Positions 49,501 through 59,554 of a stretch of DNA of 64,000 bases are shown piece after piece. Below the pieces are notes generated by a model, which saw nothing but the letters and a program-made list of their open reading frames with translations, ran no database searches and was not told the DNA's origin. A program made the translations under genes and the position numbers. Origin of the DNA: Helicoverpa zea (Eukaryota; Arthropoda; Insecta; Lepidoptera; Noctuidae); assembly GCF_022581195.2 (NCBI RefSeq), contig NC_061467.1, forward strand, positions 10,912,001 to 10,976,000, in the 5' to 3' direction. The first letter of the stretch is position 1; each line of letters opens with the position of its first letter.

Positions 49501-49679
49501 AACCAGCGTACATGTTAATAGAGGATGAATCGCAATCTAAAGTAGTTGATAATAGTAATAGGGATACCGTTTGTCGAAAAGTTACGAAAAAAGTAACAAT
49601 TCAAACGGACGAACCCGATAGTAAAGTTTATACTACGCGAACTGGTCGAGTAAGCAAGAAGCCATTGAAATACCGATAA
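46476..49679 (+). CDS. pol: Pol: protease, reverse transcriptase, RNase H, integrase
   Basis: Frame -1 relative to gag, open from 46476 (after TAA 46473-46475). No ATG lies near its start; the first near-cognate codon is GTG 46524, from which residues are numbered, so expression as a Gag-Pol fusion is likely. Protease DSGA is at 31-34. Reverse transcriptase has KLDINRAYY and the YVDD active site at 331-334. RNase H acidic residues are D485, E526 and D551. The integrase zinc site is H679-X3-H683-X29-C713-X2-C716. The integrase core is D744, D804, E840 (DD35E), followed by a GPY motif at 964-966. All key residues are present and there are no interruptions. Order PR-RT-RH-IN is Ty3/gypsy. Confidence 0.96.
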   Translation: MEEKTRQGQASGKLESVQSATGGCDRAFGNHRLCVRDRKSGLNFLVDSGANVSVLPRKVAYMKGNTSECCYKLFAANGTQINTYGTLYLELDLNLRRAFRWLFTLADVQQPILGADFLANFQLLIDLNGRRLIDQVTNLSTKGNLSNSSEPTLKTIVNNCPYYDLLCEFPELTKPVSYKETPKHNVCHHIETTGPPVHARARQLPPDRYVKAKNEFKIMQELGICRPSKSAWASPLHVVPKKDGNIRPCGDYRRLNAITKPDRYPVPRLHDFTYMLDNKKVFSKLDINRAYYCVPVAENDIEKTAVITPFGLFEFVRMPFGLRNAAQTFQRFMHHTVLQDLDFLFNYVDDVIIASENEEQHREHLRKVFERFNEFGITINFSKCSFGKDKLEFLGFEVSTEGIKPLEDKVKAIIDFPKPDTIEELRRFLGMLNFYRAHIPHSADHQAALNKYLGNSKRKDKSKINWTPEATENFEKCKDDLKNATLLYFPSAHTPLSLMTDASDTSVGAVLQQKVDGNWKPLGYFSKKLTEAQKKYSTYDRELLAIYLAIIHFRNLVEGQELIIFTDHKPLTFAFTKLGTNRETSRRTRQIMFISEFSTDIRHISGNNNIVADTLSRVETITCPTTLDFAELATAQEVDEQLAKLLRASNNNSKVILKRVTLLDTDKHVYCEMSTNSARPYLPEKFRRLAFDSIHNLSHPGIKTSKKLVKDRYFWPEMNRDIGNWTKTCVKCQRAKVQKHTVSDLESFKSTKRFEHIHIDIIGPLPTSPEGYRYCLTIIDRFTRWPEAFPLKEITAEIVAKTLYEGWISRFGCPIKLTSDQGRQFESNLFKELMILMGIIKTRTTPYHPQCNGLVERWHRSLKAALMARLNNKCWVDELATVMLGLRTTIKLDTGVTAAQRLYGSNIRVPGDFYDTTDLKISDSENFVNKLKAVIDGLKPSNRKNKSPNKIFVHKDLYDCEYIFIRNDAVRKPLQPPYDGPYRVISRDNKVFCIQLPDRQVKVSIDRLKPAYMLIEDESQSKVVDNSNRDTVCRKVTKKVTIQTDEPDSKVYTTRTGRVSKKPLKYR

Positions 49680-49807
49680 ATTATTTTATTGTTAAAATGT
49701 CAATTTTGCAGATTTATTTAGGACATTAGTTTCAAATTGTGGTATCGCGATCTTTAATTTCATTTACGTTGAGACGATACATCAGTATAGTGGACTAAAT
49801 TAGCAAA

Positions 49808-50095
49808 ATGGGCTCTAATCAAACGAAAGAGAACGTCATTGTAAACGAAAATGTATCTAATGTGGCCCACATGCATAATAAGCTAAATATTATTGGCATA
49901 GTGATGATAGTTATTATAATAATGTTAATCATGGTATTTGCGTACGCACTGAAACGAAGATTCATTAGAGGCGTGAGAAAATGGTTAAGAAAAGAAATGG
50001 TAGCCAGTTCTGTAGCCTTACCTAGTATTAAGGTCGAAACTGTGCAACCTCAACATACAATGAGTCCGCCGTCAACAGCCAAAGTTGTGCTGTGA
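49808..50095 (+). CDS. Third ORF: small single-pass membrane protein, predicted N-myristoylated
   Basis: A 95-residue ORF 128 bases after pol, in a third frame, starting at an ATG in good context (AGCAAAATGGG). Met-Gly-Ser-Asn-Gln-Thr fits the MGXXXS/T N-myristoylation signal. A short polar N-terminal region has Asn/Glu/His residues. A 22-residue hydrophobic segment (27-48) follows directly, then a basic cluster (49-62; eight Lys/Arg in 14) and a polar tail with a PP at 83-84. It has no signal peptide, no furin site and is far too short for a gypsy envelope. The layout resembles small viral membrane proteins of the FAST or viroporin kind by architecture only. Its intactness next to intact gag and pol argues for a function in the element. 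I know no named family for it. Confidence 0.75.
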   Translation: MGSNQTKENVIVNENVSNVAHMHNKLNIIGIVMIVIIIMLIMVFAYALKRRFIRGVRKWLRKEMVASSVALPSIKVETVQPQHTMSPPSTAKVVL

Positions 50096-50974
50096 TAATA
50101 ATATGCTGATCAAAAACCCTCGTTCTCTCAAGTGATATTATATTTGTGTGAATGTGTAGTGAATGTTAAACAGTAGTGAATGTATATTTTTTATGGCGTC
50201 ATCATGTCGGATACTGAAGACTCTTGGTCATTCGTACGAGTAGGGCAAGCGTGTAATTTTATTTTTTAATATGTATAGCAGAGTAACCCGGCATGATAAC
50301 TACCCTTAACGTATATCGTATATAATATAGATTATGTATATTTCATGTTACCTATTATGTATGTAATCACATTAAATGTCAAGACGGACTCTCTAGAAGT
50401 GTTCCGCAACTGTAATAGACGTATATGAGTAGTGTATTACATAGATTTAAGGCAGTTACAGGACGTATTGTGTTATATTTTGTTTTTCGATCGTAGGACA
50501 TTCTGCATAGTTTGTATTGTTGGTACCGGCCGGCCACAATGACTCCAAGAGAGGAGAACAGAGTATAACACAAAGGTTAAGAACATTTTGTACTTAGTTT
50601 AAGATTTTTTTTTTTAGAAAGTTTTATCCTTTTTGAAGATAGATTTTTTTCTACTCTGTATTTGATATTTACTTTGTAATAATGAACATAAGTTTGAACC
50701 TGCACTCTCAGGCACGAGAGGTGTATCTTTTAATCACTAAGCCATTAGGTACAAAGCCAGTAGTACTGAGACAAACATGCGCTTATCGCACAACCCGTCA
50801 AGCATCTTGTTTCAAAGTTGTTATTGTATAAATGTATACTGTAAGCAAATTTTTGTCGAGACTGTAATTTAATAATATTGTTTGTGAACATTGTAAGCAC
50901 TTCTTGGATTATATAGTAACTGGATAAGAATATATTTTTTTTGAAAAAAAATCTTTTGTCAAATTTTTTTTTTT
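50096..50974 (+). other. 3' untranslated region of the LTR element
   Basis: About 880 bases between the third ORF and the polypurine tract with no sizeable ORF. A short frame near 50203 encodes about 21 residues. This is long for a gypsy 3' UTR and could be the remnant of a larger 3' coding region. Confidence 0.6.
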
Positions 50975-50992
50975 AAAAAAGGGGAGGAATGA
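50975..50992 (+). other. Polypurine tract
   Basis: AAAAAAGGGGAGGAATGA directly abuts the 3' LTR and would prime plus-strand DNA synthesis. Confidence 0.85.
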
Positions 50993-51218
50993 TGTAGTGG
51001 GACCTACACTAATTGTTGACGCATCAATATTGTTCATACTGTACTTGCATTGTGTTCGCCTCCTCAGTTGTCCCGTATATCGCACTACCAACGCACGCTA
51101 CTAAATATTGTGACCGTACCAAATCCCATGTAACCTAATTGGAGTCAGAAAATAAAAGTGTATTAATTAGTATTCGGTTTATTTACTTATCTCTGAACAC
51201 GACACCCCACCATCTAAA
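50993..51218 (+). repeat. 3' LTR (226 bp)
   Basis: Identical to 45311-45536 on base-by-base reading. Followed by GCCT, the copy of the 4-bp flank preceding the 5' LTR. Confidence 0.95.
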
Positions 51219-54200
51219 GCCTTATGTATATATTTTACACAGCAAAAGACGTATTAGTTTGATTTACGATCCCCGTATCAGTGTACGTCGTATCTTGGAA
51301 TAACATAATTTTTTGTGGCCACACACCGAATGATTGATGGGCCATAAGATTAGCGGGCTTATTAGGATTATGGCGGGAAGTGTATTAGATGATTATCGCC
51401 TTGCGTTCGAAAGAAGGGAAAGTTTTATGTCGTGGTTCAAAATTGCAGTGAACGTAAGATAAACATGGTTTAACAAAGAATGGTGTCCAGCTACTCTTAA
51501 ATTCTATTGTTTTCTTTTTTAACTATATTGTTGTGTAAAATTCATCATCGGCTTTTTTTTTCGCTGTTGGACTAAGGCTTATTTTAAGTGAAATTGTTTG
51601 TCAAGGCAAAGTACTAAACCACGAATACTCTGTAAATACTAGGTACATTGAAAAGACATAATAAAAAAATACTATTTATTTCAGGCATGTTCACCCTGAG
51701 AAAATTATGAAACCTACATATAAGATCTCTTTGAACCAATTAAGCTATTTAACATACCCAACTTCAAACACTTCCCCAGTAATACACTGCCAGCTGAAAC
51801 CACATTGTACCCTTCAAGTACCAAAACTCATAGTTCATTGACCCCACTCGTCAGTGGTGATTATAAATTCAAATGTATTTGCTCTGTGGCTGGTTATGTC
51901 TGTCTGTTGGACCACTTTAACTGTACTAGTGGTTTATGTAGCTAGCTAGATATGTTTGTAAGTGTAGCGTTACATAAAGCTCGCTCCTCTTTTATGTTAG
52001 TTTTATTTGATGTTGGTTATGAAATCACTTTTTTAAAACCCTTTTCATCAAATATTTTAAAATCTTCGTAATGCTTATCATGTCACAGTTAATTATTTCG
52101 ATCATAAGTGTGACCTCTCCCGATTGGTAATTATTTCGATGTATTAAAATTGGTCACACAATAATCATGCTATTTTAAAAATCAAGTTCAAAAGATATAT
52201 TAGAACCTACTTGTCAGGTCTGAACTACATAGTAAAACGATAAAATGTATTTAGTTTGATTCTGTGATAGAAAATTATGAAATGTTGTTTCATAATTTTC
52301 ATGGTTTTTCAATCGTCTTGTGTTCCAAGGCTCTGCAAATTATTGAAAGATTCTCATAACCCTGGCAACATACTTCAATCTATACTTAAACTGTCTACCA
52401 CTAACTTAAACCCAATATAAGTTAAGTTTAGTCGGAACCCAGCTAAACCAGGTGCTGCATATTAATTGACCGGACTTGTACAGTTTAATCAGTAAATATT
52501 TACCTATAGCTTGAGCCGCCCCCATGGCATGCAAATTTATGGTAATTCGTCACTGGCTAAACGATTTTGGAAGCTTGGTAATAGGTAATATTATGGGGAC
52601 ACAGATTGCGATTTTTTTGTACATATTTTTAGTTTCTTTAAAAAGTGTTTTGTCACTAAATATCCTACTGGTTTCAAGCTTCTAAAGATGCATGTTTGTT
52701 ACTCCTCACGCTTTTCTACTGAAAGGATTTTGTTGTTAAAGGCATACTAGCTTACATCAGAACCACATGTAGGCAATTATTATACTTGTGCGGAAATTAG
52801 TCACCTCGAAACGCTTGTGAATCGAGTAGTTAATAATAAACATTTTTACACACATATTGAGGTTCACTTTTCTTCACGAAAAAGGCGCTCAACAATTGCG
52901 TTTATGACCAAGGGCCAATGAGTGCTGATCTTTATCTAATATTTGCTACTTCTTTCTTTATATGACACCTCTTGACCCCAGCTTGGCCAATAAATATCTC
53001 AATAATGTAACCTAACACCTATCTCCAACATCCCACAACACACACACATACACGCACAAATAAAACAAAACAATAAACACACACACATTCATAATAACTG
53101 GATGAATAGCCCCACAAAACGGGCCATACATCAAGGCGATAATTTGAAATGCCGCAAAAGGCGCACAATGCCATACATTGCTGGCACAAAGCGACAATGA
53201 GAGACCTTCCCCGGCACTAAATACGCAATGCATTGTGTAATGCGCGATACGATGCGTTCAACAATCGCAATTGATACATGGTAATTAGGTTGGAGGTTTT
53301 GTGTTGCGATTTTCCGTTGTTTGTGTTTTGAGAATTGGTTGGGGCAGTGACGTATTTTTGGGAGATAGAATTTAGTAACGTTTTTTTTTTCAGTGATAAT
53401 GAATAATCTGGTTATAATTATCATGGTGACGTTTTGATTCTATGTCAGGCAAGTTCACTAGGACATCAATGACTGAGCAAAGCTGATACAAAGCACCTCA
53501 AGATAACCTGAACTGAAAAGTCTGAAAGCACCAATCGCGCTGAGCAAGTAAAGTATATAATTCCTTCCCAGCAAGAGAAAAGGCACAAAAAAAGTTTATG
53601 AAGATATAATATTGCCTCACATTATAAGAGAATACTATATGAAATATGGGGCGTAATTGGTGATGCTCAACTTGAACATCTTTGACACGTTTTGCTTTAA
53701 CCTCATCATTCTGCCATCAAGATTAAACCAACTTACAATACTTAAAAAACTAAACCCCAACAAACAAATAACTCGGTCAAACGGCTTTATTAAGCCACTT
53801 GGCTGACACACAACTAAAATAATCACCCTAATTACGAACACCCAATCATTTTACCGTAATTACGAGCCGGTGAAGGCTTGTCATGCCGTAACGGTCACGA
53901 TCCGCATTGAACCTGCCGTGACAACTTGTGGCACAAATATCGTGACATATGCTGAATGGTGGGGTTAGGTTATAGAGAGAGCGGAGAGCGGGAATATGAG
54001 CGGAGCGATTTATGATCTGTTTTGTTTGTAAGGGTACTGCTGGTCTTTCGTGAGTTTTTCTAAATCATTTGTAAATAACAAAGCAACAAATTACAAATGA
54101 ATGTAGCAAGAATTATGAGCCATTCAGTAGGTTGTCCTTTCTAGAACCGTCAAAAATAAACTTCATGTTGTAGCTATTAAAATTATACAAACTAGTAAGT

Positions 54201-54957
54201 ATAATTTCGGCGAATAGATGATCTTACACTCGTGTGGAACATTTCAGTTATTTTGAGATTCCAAATTATAATTTCAGCATACATACTGAAGTAAATATTT
54301 AAAAAAATATCGTGCCCTGATACTACTGAAGTTGTTAATTTCTCTAAAAGAGAAAATCCCAAAAATCTTGATATTTCGCTCCGCTTCACTAAAAACACAG
54401 CCGAACCTTACTTTTTTGATTCACATTCTATTTGTTGCAAGTTTCGACTTTTGAATTCATGAAATAAAATTTCCATATTGAAATGAATGGAGATAATATA
54501 TTGTGTGCGGGTTATTGTTCCGCGGTCGGAATGTGCTCGTTGAAATGCGAATAAATAACTTCAATCAGCTGTTTTTGTCCATGTACTTTTGGGGAACATA
54601 GTGTATTGTTTTTATTATGTAGAAAGATAAAACTTGATAATGTAAGTAAATTAAACCTAAATATACAACATTTCCAGCCAAACAACCCCGAAATAGTTGA
54701 GAAAAGGTGCTCGGAGGCAGATTCTTTAGAAGTTGGAAGCAAAAATCACAAGATACTGCAGTACCAGACAGCAACTTCTAGTGTATAAAAAATATTTTTT
54801 ATACTCAAAGGATACATTCTTGCCCAGATTACAAAAGGTCTTCATACAAAGTCTATAACACTACAAATGCTATGTGTATTTCTTTTTACACAAAAATTCG
54901 TCCCACATCCATTCAAAACCCAATCTTATAACCTACCCCATAAAGTACAATACTCAC
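51219..54957. other. Non-coding, few landmarks
   Basis: No exon found. A short perfect hairpin lies at 52270-52300 (13-bp stem GAAAATTATGAAA, 5-nt loop), and an (AC)n-rich tract at about 53035-53095. A less AT-rich, CpG-containing segment at about 53840-53960 may be conserved non-coding sequence. Open frames up to 97 codons near 53131 lack any support. Confidence 0.45.
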
Positions 54958-55096
54958 TGGCATTGAGCGGCACGGCGGGCGCACGCGCATGGTACGCCCC
55001 CGCGCCGCCCGCGTACCGCGCGTACCCTGCCACGCTGCCGGCCGCTACGCGCGCATCCCGCCGTGACGAGCGCGGGCGCACCGTGCGCGGTGCCGC
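54958..55096 (-). CDS. GC-rich Ala/Arg-rich exon, probable upstream Camta exon
   Basis: A 139-nt segment of about 78% GC in roughly 35% GC surroundings, bounded on the minus strand by a strong acceptor (TTTCTTCTCTTCCAG) and a donor CCA|GTGAGT. The first frame is open for 46 codons, rich in Ala, Arg, Gly and Tyr (AAPRTVRPRSSRRDARVAAG at its start), and leaves one base. The Camta exon at 30563 needs exactly one upstream base. The join gives an Asn codon then GEPIKLPE, with no stop. The other open frame would run into a stop at the join. There is no in-frame ATG, so more upstream exons would be needed. It could instead be an exon of another gene or an alternatively used exon. CAMTA N-terminal tails are poorly conserved, so homology cannot decide. 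Confidence 0.55.
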
Positions 55097-55285
55097 CTGG
55101 AAGAGAAGAAAGTGATGTTAATAAAATGAGGAAAAAACAAGGTTCTTCAAGAATACAGACATATAGGGTTTTTGTGCTACTTTTTCTTCCCCCAAAAACA
55201 TGTACCCTATTCATAATCAGAGTTAAGTTAGTCCAAGTTTAAACCCCCCAAAATAGTAATTAATTTCTTATTTAATCCGTGATTA
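55097..55285. other. Intron flank of the GC-rich exon
   Basis: Contains the polypyrimidine tract and a TTAAC-like branch site about 20 bases upstream of the acceptor; nothing else. Confidence 0.5.
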
Positions 55286-55295
55286 TTAATAAGAT

Positions 55296-55680
55296 CCATC
55301 ATCCTCCGAGCCTTTTTCCCAATCATGTTGGGGTCGGCTTCCAGTCTAACCGGATTCAGCTGAGTACCAGTGCTTTACAAGAAGCGACTGCCTATCTGAC
55401 CTCCTCAACCCAGTTACCCGGGCAACCCGATACCCCTTGGTTAGACTGGTGTCAGACTTACTGGCTTCTGACTACCCGTAACGACTGCCAAGGATGTTCA
55501 ATGACAGCCGGGACCTACAGTTTAACGTGCTATCCGAAACACAGCCAATGGTGTCTAAGATATACTTAAAAAGTACATACAAACTTAGAAAAGTTGCATT
55601 GGTACTTGCCTGACCTGGGATCGAACCCGCGCCCTCATACTTGAGAGGTTGGTCCTTTACCCACTAGGCCACCACGACTT
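55296..55680 (-). mobile_element. Noctuid-type tRNA-headed SINE, near full length
   Basis: On the minus strand the element starts at about 55678 with a tRNA-like head: A box GTGGCCTAGTGGG, B box GGTTCGATCCC. These give internal pol III initiation. A roughly 300-bp body follows and it ends GGCTCGGAGGATGAT. Flanking TTAATAAGAT repeats at 55286-55295 and 55681-55690 are the target duplication. It is nearly identical to 58183-58563, so a recent insertion. A 96-codon plus-strand frame inside is an artefact. Confidence 0.93.
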
Positions 55681-55698
55681 TTAATAAGATGCATCATC

Positions 55699-56454
55699 AC
55701 TTTTTTTGTAAGTAACAGGACAGACTTGTTACAGCTATTTTTTATTTCACGTTCAAAGTATGCTTAACAGTTGCAATTTTTTACAAGCAGACGATGAGAG
55801 AAAATAAATAGTATTTTTTACAACATCACAGTTTCAGTAGTCCATATTATGTGAATTAAAGATAAAATAAAATGGTTCAAGAGTCCACTTTCTGGCTATA
55901 TTTCCTGTATTTATATTCTGTTTACATGACCCTATCTTAAAAAAAACTAATCACAATAAACCCAATCAAACTCAGTCACCTGCATTCTAAAACTTTTTTA
56001 CAACAGCAAAGCATTTCACATAAATGTGTTTCTTACAATGTATGGCAGAAGTGTTTCGCTCAGTTTTTATATTTACGAGCGAAGTAATAAAATGAAGTAC
56101 GACGTAACATAGAGTAACCACGACCGAACACTTTCGACCGATATTTATGACGCTGTAACTGTAAATGGTTCCTTAATTGTTATTTCCGAAAATAGTTGGA
56201 AGATGGTTCTAGACTTATCTTTACTTGTATTATAAAGCTGAAGGGTTTCTTTGAACGTGCTAATTTCAGGAACAACTGAATAATTGGTCAGTTAAGCGTT
56301 AGATGGCCTATTTATCGAGGAAGGGTGTAGGATACTTTTTTATCCGGAGTAGTTACCATAATACGCGGTTAAAACGAAAGGTGAAAGGGTCATTTACGAC
56401 TCAACACATGCACAGTCGATACTTTTTCTGAAATACGCCTAGTTATCTTAATCT
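55699..56454. other. Non-coding with a decayed repeat at 56210-56350
   Basis: The stretch 'TTATAAAGCTGAAGGGTTTC' to 'TTATCGAGGAAGGGTGTAGG' resembles a lepidopteran dispersed repeat; a related trace occurs near 41190-41280. No exon. Confidence 0.4.
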
Positions 56455-56818
56455 CCAATCCTACTTATATTATAAATGTGAAAGTTTGTGAGAATGTATG
56501 GATGTATGTTTGTTATTCAATCACGCAAAAACGGCCGATTTGATTGAAATTTGGTATGTAGATAGGTGATACCCTGGATTAACACATAGGCTACTTTTTA
56601 TCAACAAACCACGCGGGCGAAGCCGCTGGCGGAAGCTAGTATTATAATGTGAAAGTTTGTGAGAAGGTATGGATGTGTGTTTGTTATTCAATCACGCAAA
56701 AACCGCTGGACCGATTTTATTGAAATTTGGTATGTAGATAGGTGATACCCTGGATTAACACATAGGCTACTTTTTATCAACACACCACGCGGGCGAAGCC
56801 GCTGGCGGAAGCTAGTCA
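56455..56818. repeat. Two tandem copies of a lepidopteran dispersed repeat
   Basis: Units of about 180 bp at 56455-56640 and 56641-56818 share TGTGAAAGTTTGTGAGAA, GAAATTTGGTATGTAGATAG, CACATAGGCTACTTTTTATC and CACGCGGGCGAAGCCGCTGG with only a few differences. It is a well-known lepidopteran element tail; the precise class is uncertain. Non-coding. Confidence 0.85.
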
Positions 56819-58173
56819 AATATAAAACAGATAAACATATTTTTGTTAAAATCAAGTATGAGATTTGAGATTTTTTTAATAAGAAATACGCTCAGAGCAT
56901 GAGCAAAATCACGGAAAAGTACTAATTATCATATTAATTACTCAATAACTTACAAATAACTTAACAAACTTTTCCCTTTAATTTATACATAAGCAAATAT
57001 GACTTATTCTCACCTCATAACTTCTAACATTTAATTACATGATAACATTTTCAGCTTTGTACAGAATTCCCAGTATATTCCAACTTCAGTATAATATTCT
57101 AGCTTCTTAGAAAATGTTTGTTGGATCACAAGTTATTTGCTCAAGATATTTCTAAGATCATTCATCAAAGAAGGGATCATATTAGTTTAATTAAAGGTAA
57201 AGAAATTCTTAGTAAAAGGTATATTTTTTATGTATTTCAAGTTGTTATTTATGATTATGTTTCAATGGGTACAATATTTTATGTAAACTCTATTATTTTA
57301 TGTATTTGCCTTTTTGATGGTATTTTAACCAACTTTAAAGAAGGAGGATGTTCTCAATTCTGTTTATTTGATGGGCCTTCTAGACATATATACGTATAAT
57401 ACCTCTATACAAACAGACAGATAAACACATTATAATATCCAGGTTAAGGAGAAATTACTCTTAATTAACATAATCAGACCTCATCTTCATCTACCTAATA
57501 CAAATTACGTCTAATCGTAATTAATCTCAGCTCTAACTGGCTCAAACCGGTCTAAGCTGACCACAAACAAAACAAAAGCTTAATTTTAGCAACTGAACTG
57601 GAAATCCAGAGACAAAGGTTCCAAATTCGAATAGAGAGCTGGATATAACGAACCCTTGTTTCCTAACATCTGACCGTCTTTGTCACAATATTCTTGACAC
57701 GAGAGGCGAAACTGGCTAAGTACGAAGCGGCTAAGTTGAAAGAACAAATAAGCCAACTGGGTGCCATGTGGCCTCTACGACGCTCATCAAAGTTGCAGGC
57801 CTACGCGGCTACGCGACTTGTGGTCTACGCCGCTACGAATGCTACGAGACTCGTAGCGTTTGCATGAGAATTGTAAATAGTATTTGAAGTGTTATTTACG
57901 TTTAAAGTTGTTTGTAAATGTATGATATTGTTTCGGTTCGTGTTGGGCGTTTCATTGTGACGCATGTGAAATGAGAGCCTAAAATGAAATACCATTCATT
58001 TTCCAGTTGATATATTTCATTACACAAAATAAATCTATGAATATTTTTATTTTTAGAACAAAAATATATACAGAGTTATTCATAAGGTTTTACAAAAATA
58101 TACATGAAAGAGGTATTAACATAAATATTAGATATGCATAAAGCAATTTACGCTTAAAAAAATAACTTTGAAA
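56819..58173. other. Non-coding with a GCTACG hexamer cluster
   Basis: No exon with splice support. A GC-richer segment at 57690-57865 contains four GCTACG/CTACG motifs and a CGTAGC, mirroring the cluster at 4308-4390. A 93-codon frame at 57118-57399 has no recognisable domain. Confidence 0.45.
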
Positions 58174-58182
58174 TTTTTGAAT

Positions 58183-58563
58183 CATCATCCTCCGAGCCTT
58201 TTCCCAATCATGTTGGGGTCGGCTTCCAGTCTATCCGGATTCAGCTGAGTACCAGTGCTTTACAAGAAGCGACTGCCTATCTGACCTCCTCAACCCAGTT
58301 ACCCGGGCAACCCGATACCCCTTGGTTAGACTGGTGTCAGACTTACTGGCTTCTGACTACCCGTAACGACTGCCAAGGATGTTCAATGACAGCCGGGACC
58401 TACAGTTTAACGTGCCATCCGAAACACAGTCAATGGTGTCTAAGATATACTTAGAAAGTACATACAAACTTAGAAAAGTTGTATTGGTACTTGCCTGACC
58501 TGGGATCGAACCCGCGCCCTCATACTTGAGAGGTTGGTCCTTTACCCACTAGGCCACCACGAC
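58183..58563 (-). mobile_element. Noctuid-type tRNA-headed SINE, near full length
   Basis: Same family and orientation as 55296-55680, with only scattered single-base differences. The A and B boxes are intact at its 5' end (about 58555-58495). A 9-bp flank TTTTTGAAT occurs at 58174-58182 and 58565-58573, a target duplication. Confidence 0.93.
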
Positions 58564-58573
58564 TTTTTTGAAT

Positions 58574-59550
58574 ACATAACATAAAATCGTCATCAAAAAA
58601 TACTTCTTATCAGTCGAGTAAAAGACACAACAATTTTAAAAATTACCCCTTTTCATACATCTTCAAACACAAAGCATACTAAACCCAAAATATTCACAAC
58701 GAACCAAAACTATTTTCCTAACGGTACGAAGAAAATTTCATAGCTGGTACAGTTTTCGTCGCGACTGTACAAGTCGACAATAAAATGCATATTAGATAAC
58801 CGTGTTTTGTGCGCAAACGTGATTGTACGCGAGTGTACGTGTGAACGCCTGTATTAGTGAGGGTCTTATGAAGAGTATGGGAATTATCGTTACGATTAAT
58901 ATTTTTATATCGTTATATGTTTTTTTTAAATCATTAGATCACTTTTTGTATCGTTATGGTTATTTCTTTTACGTTAAATTTTTGCGATTTGTTGAATGTA
59001 AATGATGATAAAACTTAAGTTTTTTTTTCGGATTTAATTCGTAGTTTTACACACATGTTTTTGAAGAAAAATTTGAAATTAGAAATTCACTGTACAGGAA
59101 GCCTACTCAAAAGCATGTCGTGTTAGAAAGGTGTATATTTTACGCTTTATTTACCGCGTCTCGTCCACGCTTCGCACAACTTAATAACAGCCTATTTCCG
59201 TGCCGAATTTCATCTCACTCTATCTAGGCATTTTGGGCATAAATTTGGGCAAATAGCAACAAACAAAACTCATTTTAACATTAACAATATAAATACGAAT
59301 GCACAACTACGAGTAACAATTAGTTCACAACAATACACTGTACTATACTAAGCTGTATTATAGTTAATAGTGATTTCTACACACAACACACAATGTACAG
59401 AATGATTAAGATTACACGTCCGACCTATATGGCGAGCTCAAGGGGCAAGTGTCGAGGCATAATCCAGTGATACTGTACTACTATTGTGTTCTAACTATAT
59501 GAACTTGTGTTAATTTGTGTATTAAGTAGGAGTAGATATTATGTATTGAT
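58574..59550. other. Non-coding, nothing recognised
   Basis: AT-rich; the 60-codon frame at 58823 is not supported. Confidence 0.45.
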
Positions 59551-59554
59551 GCTC

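Larger units (their letters stand above)
45311..51218 (+). mobile_element. Intact Ty3/gypsy LTR retrotransposon, CsRn1-like, with third ORF
   Basis: A complete 5.9-kb element: LTR, tRNA-Trp-type primer site, gag, pol in the -1 frame, a third small ORF, polypurine tract, LTR. The two LTRs are identical over 226 bp by eye and the ORFs are unbroken, so the insertion is recent. A short target duplication (GCCT, or AGCCT if the LTR ends one base earlier) lies at 45307-45310 and 51219-51222. The C-X2-H-X9-C-X3-C Gag knuckle and the Trp primer site are recognised marks of the CsRn1 clade (Clonorchis CsRn1, Bombyx Kabuki). It lies antisense to Camta inside the proposed intron. It is probably transposition-competent, which is inference. 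Confidence 0.96.

Noticed and set aside
49808..50095. Reading the third ORF as a degenerate errantivirus-type envelope
   Set aside because: No signal peptide, no cysteines, no furin site, and only 95 residues with its own start and stop; the architecture is that of a small single-pass protein.
54867..55115. Plus-strand 82-codon frame through the GC-rich block
   Set aside because: The minus strand has a strong acceptor and donor exactly bracketing the GC-rich block, while the plus strand has none; high GC removes stops on both strands.
55279..55569. 96-codon frame and the related 106-codon frame at 12822-13142
   Set aside because: Both lie inside SINE copies of the same family; non-coding retroposons.
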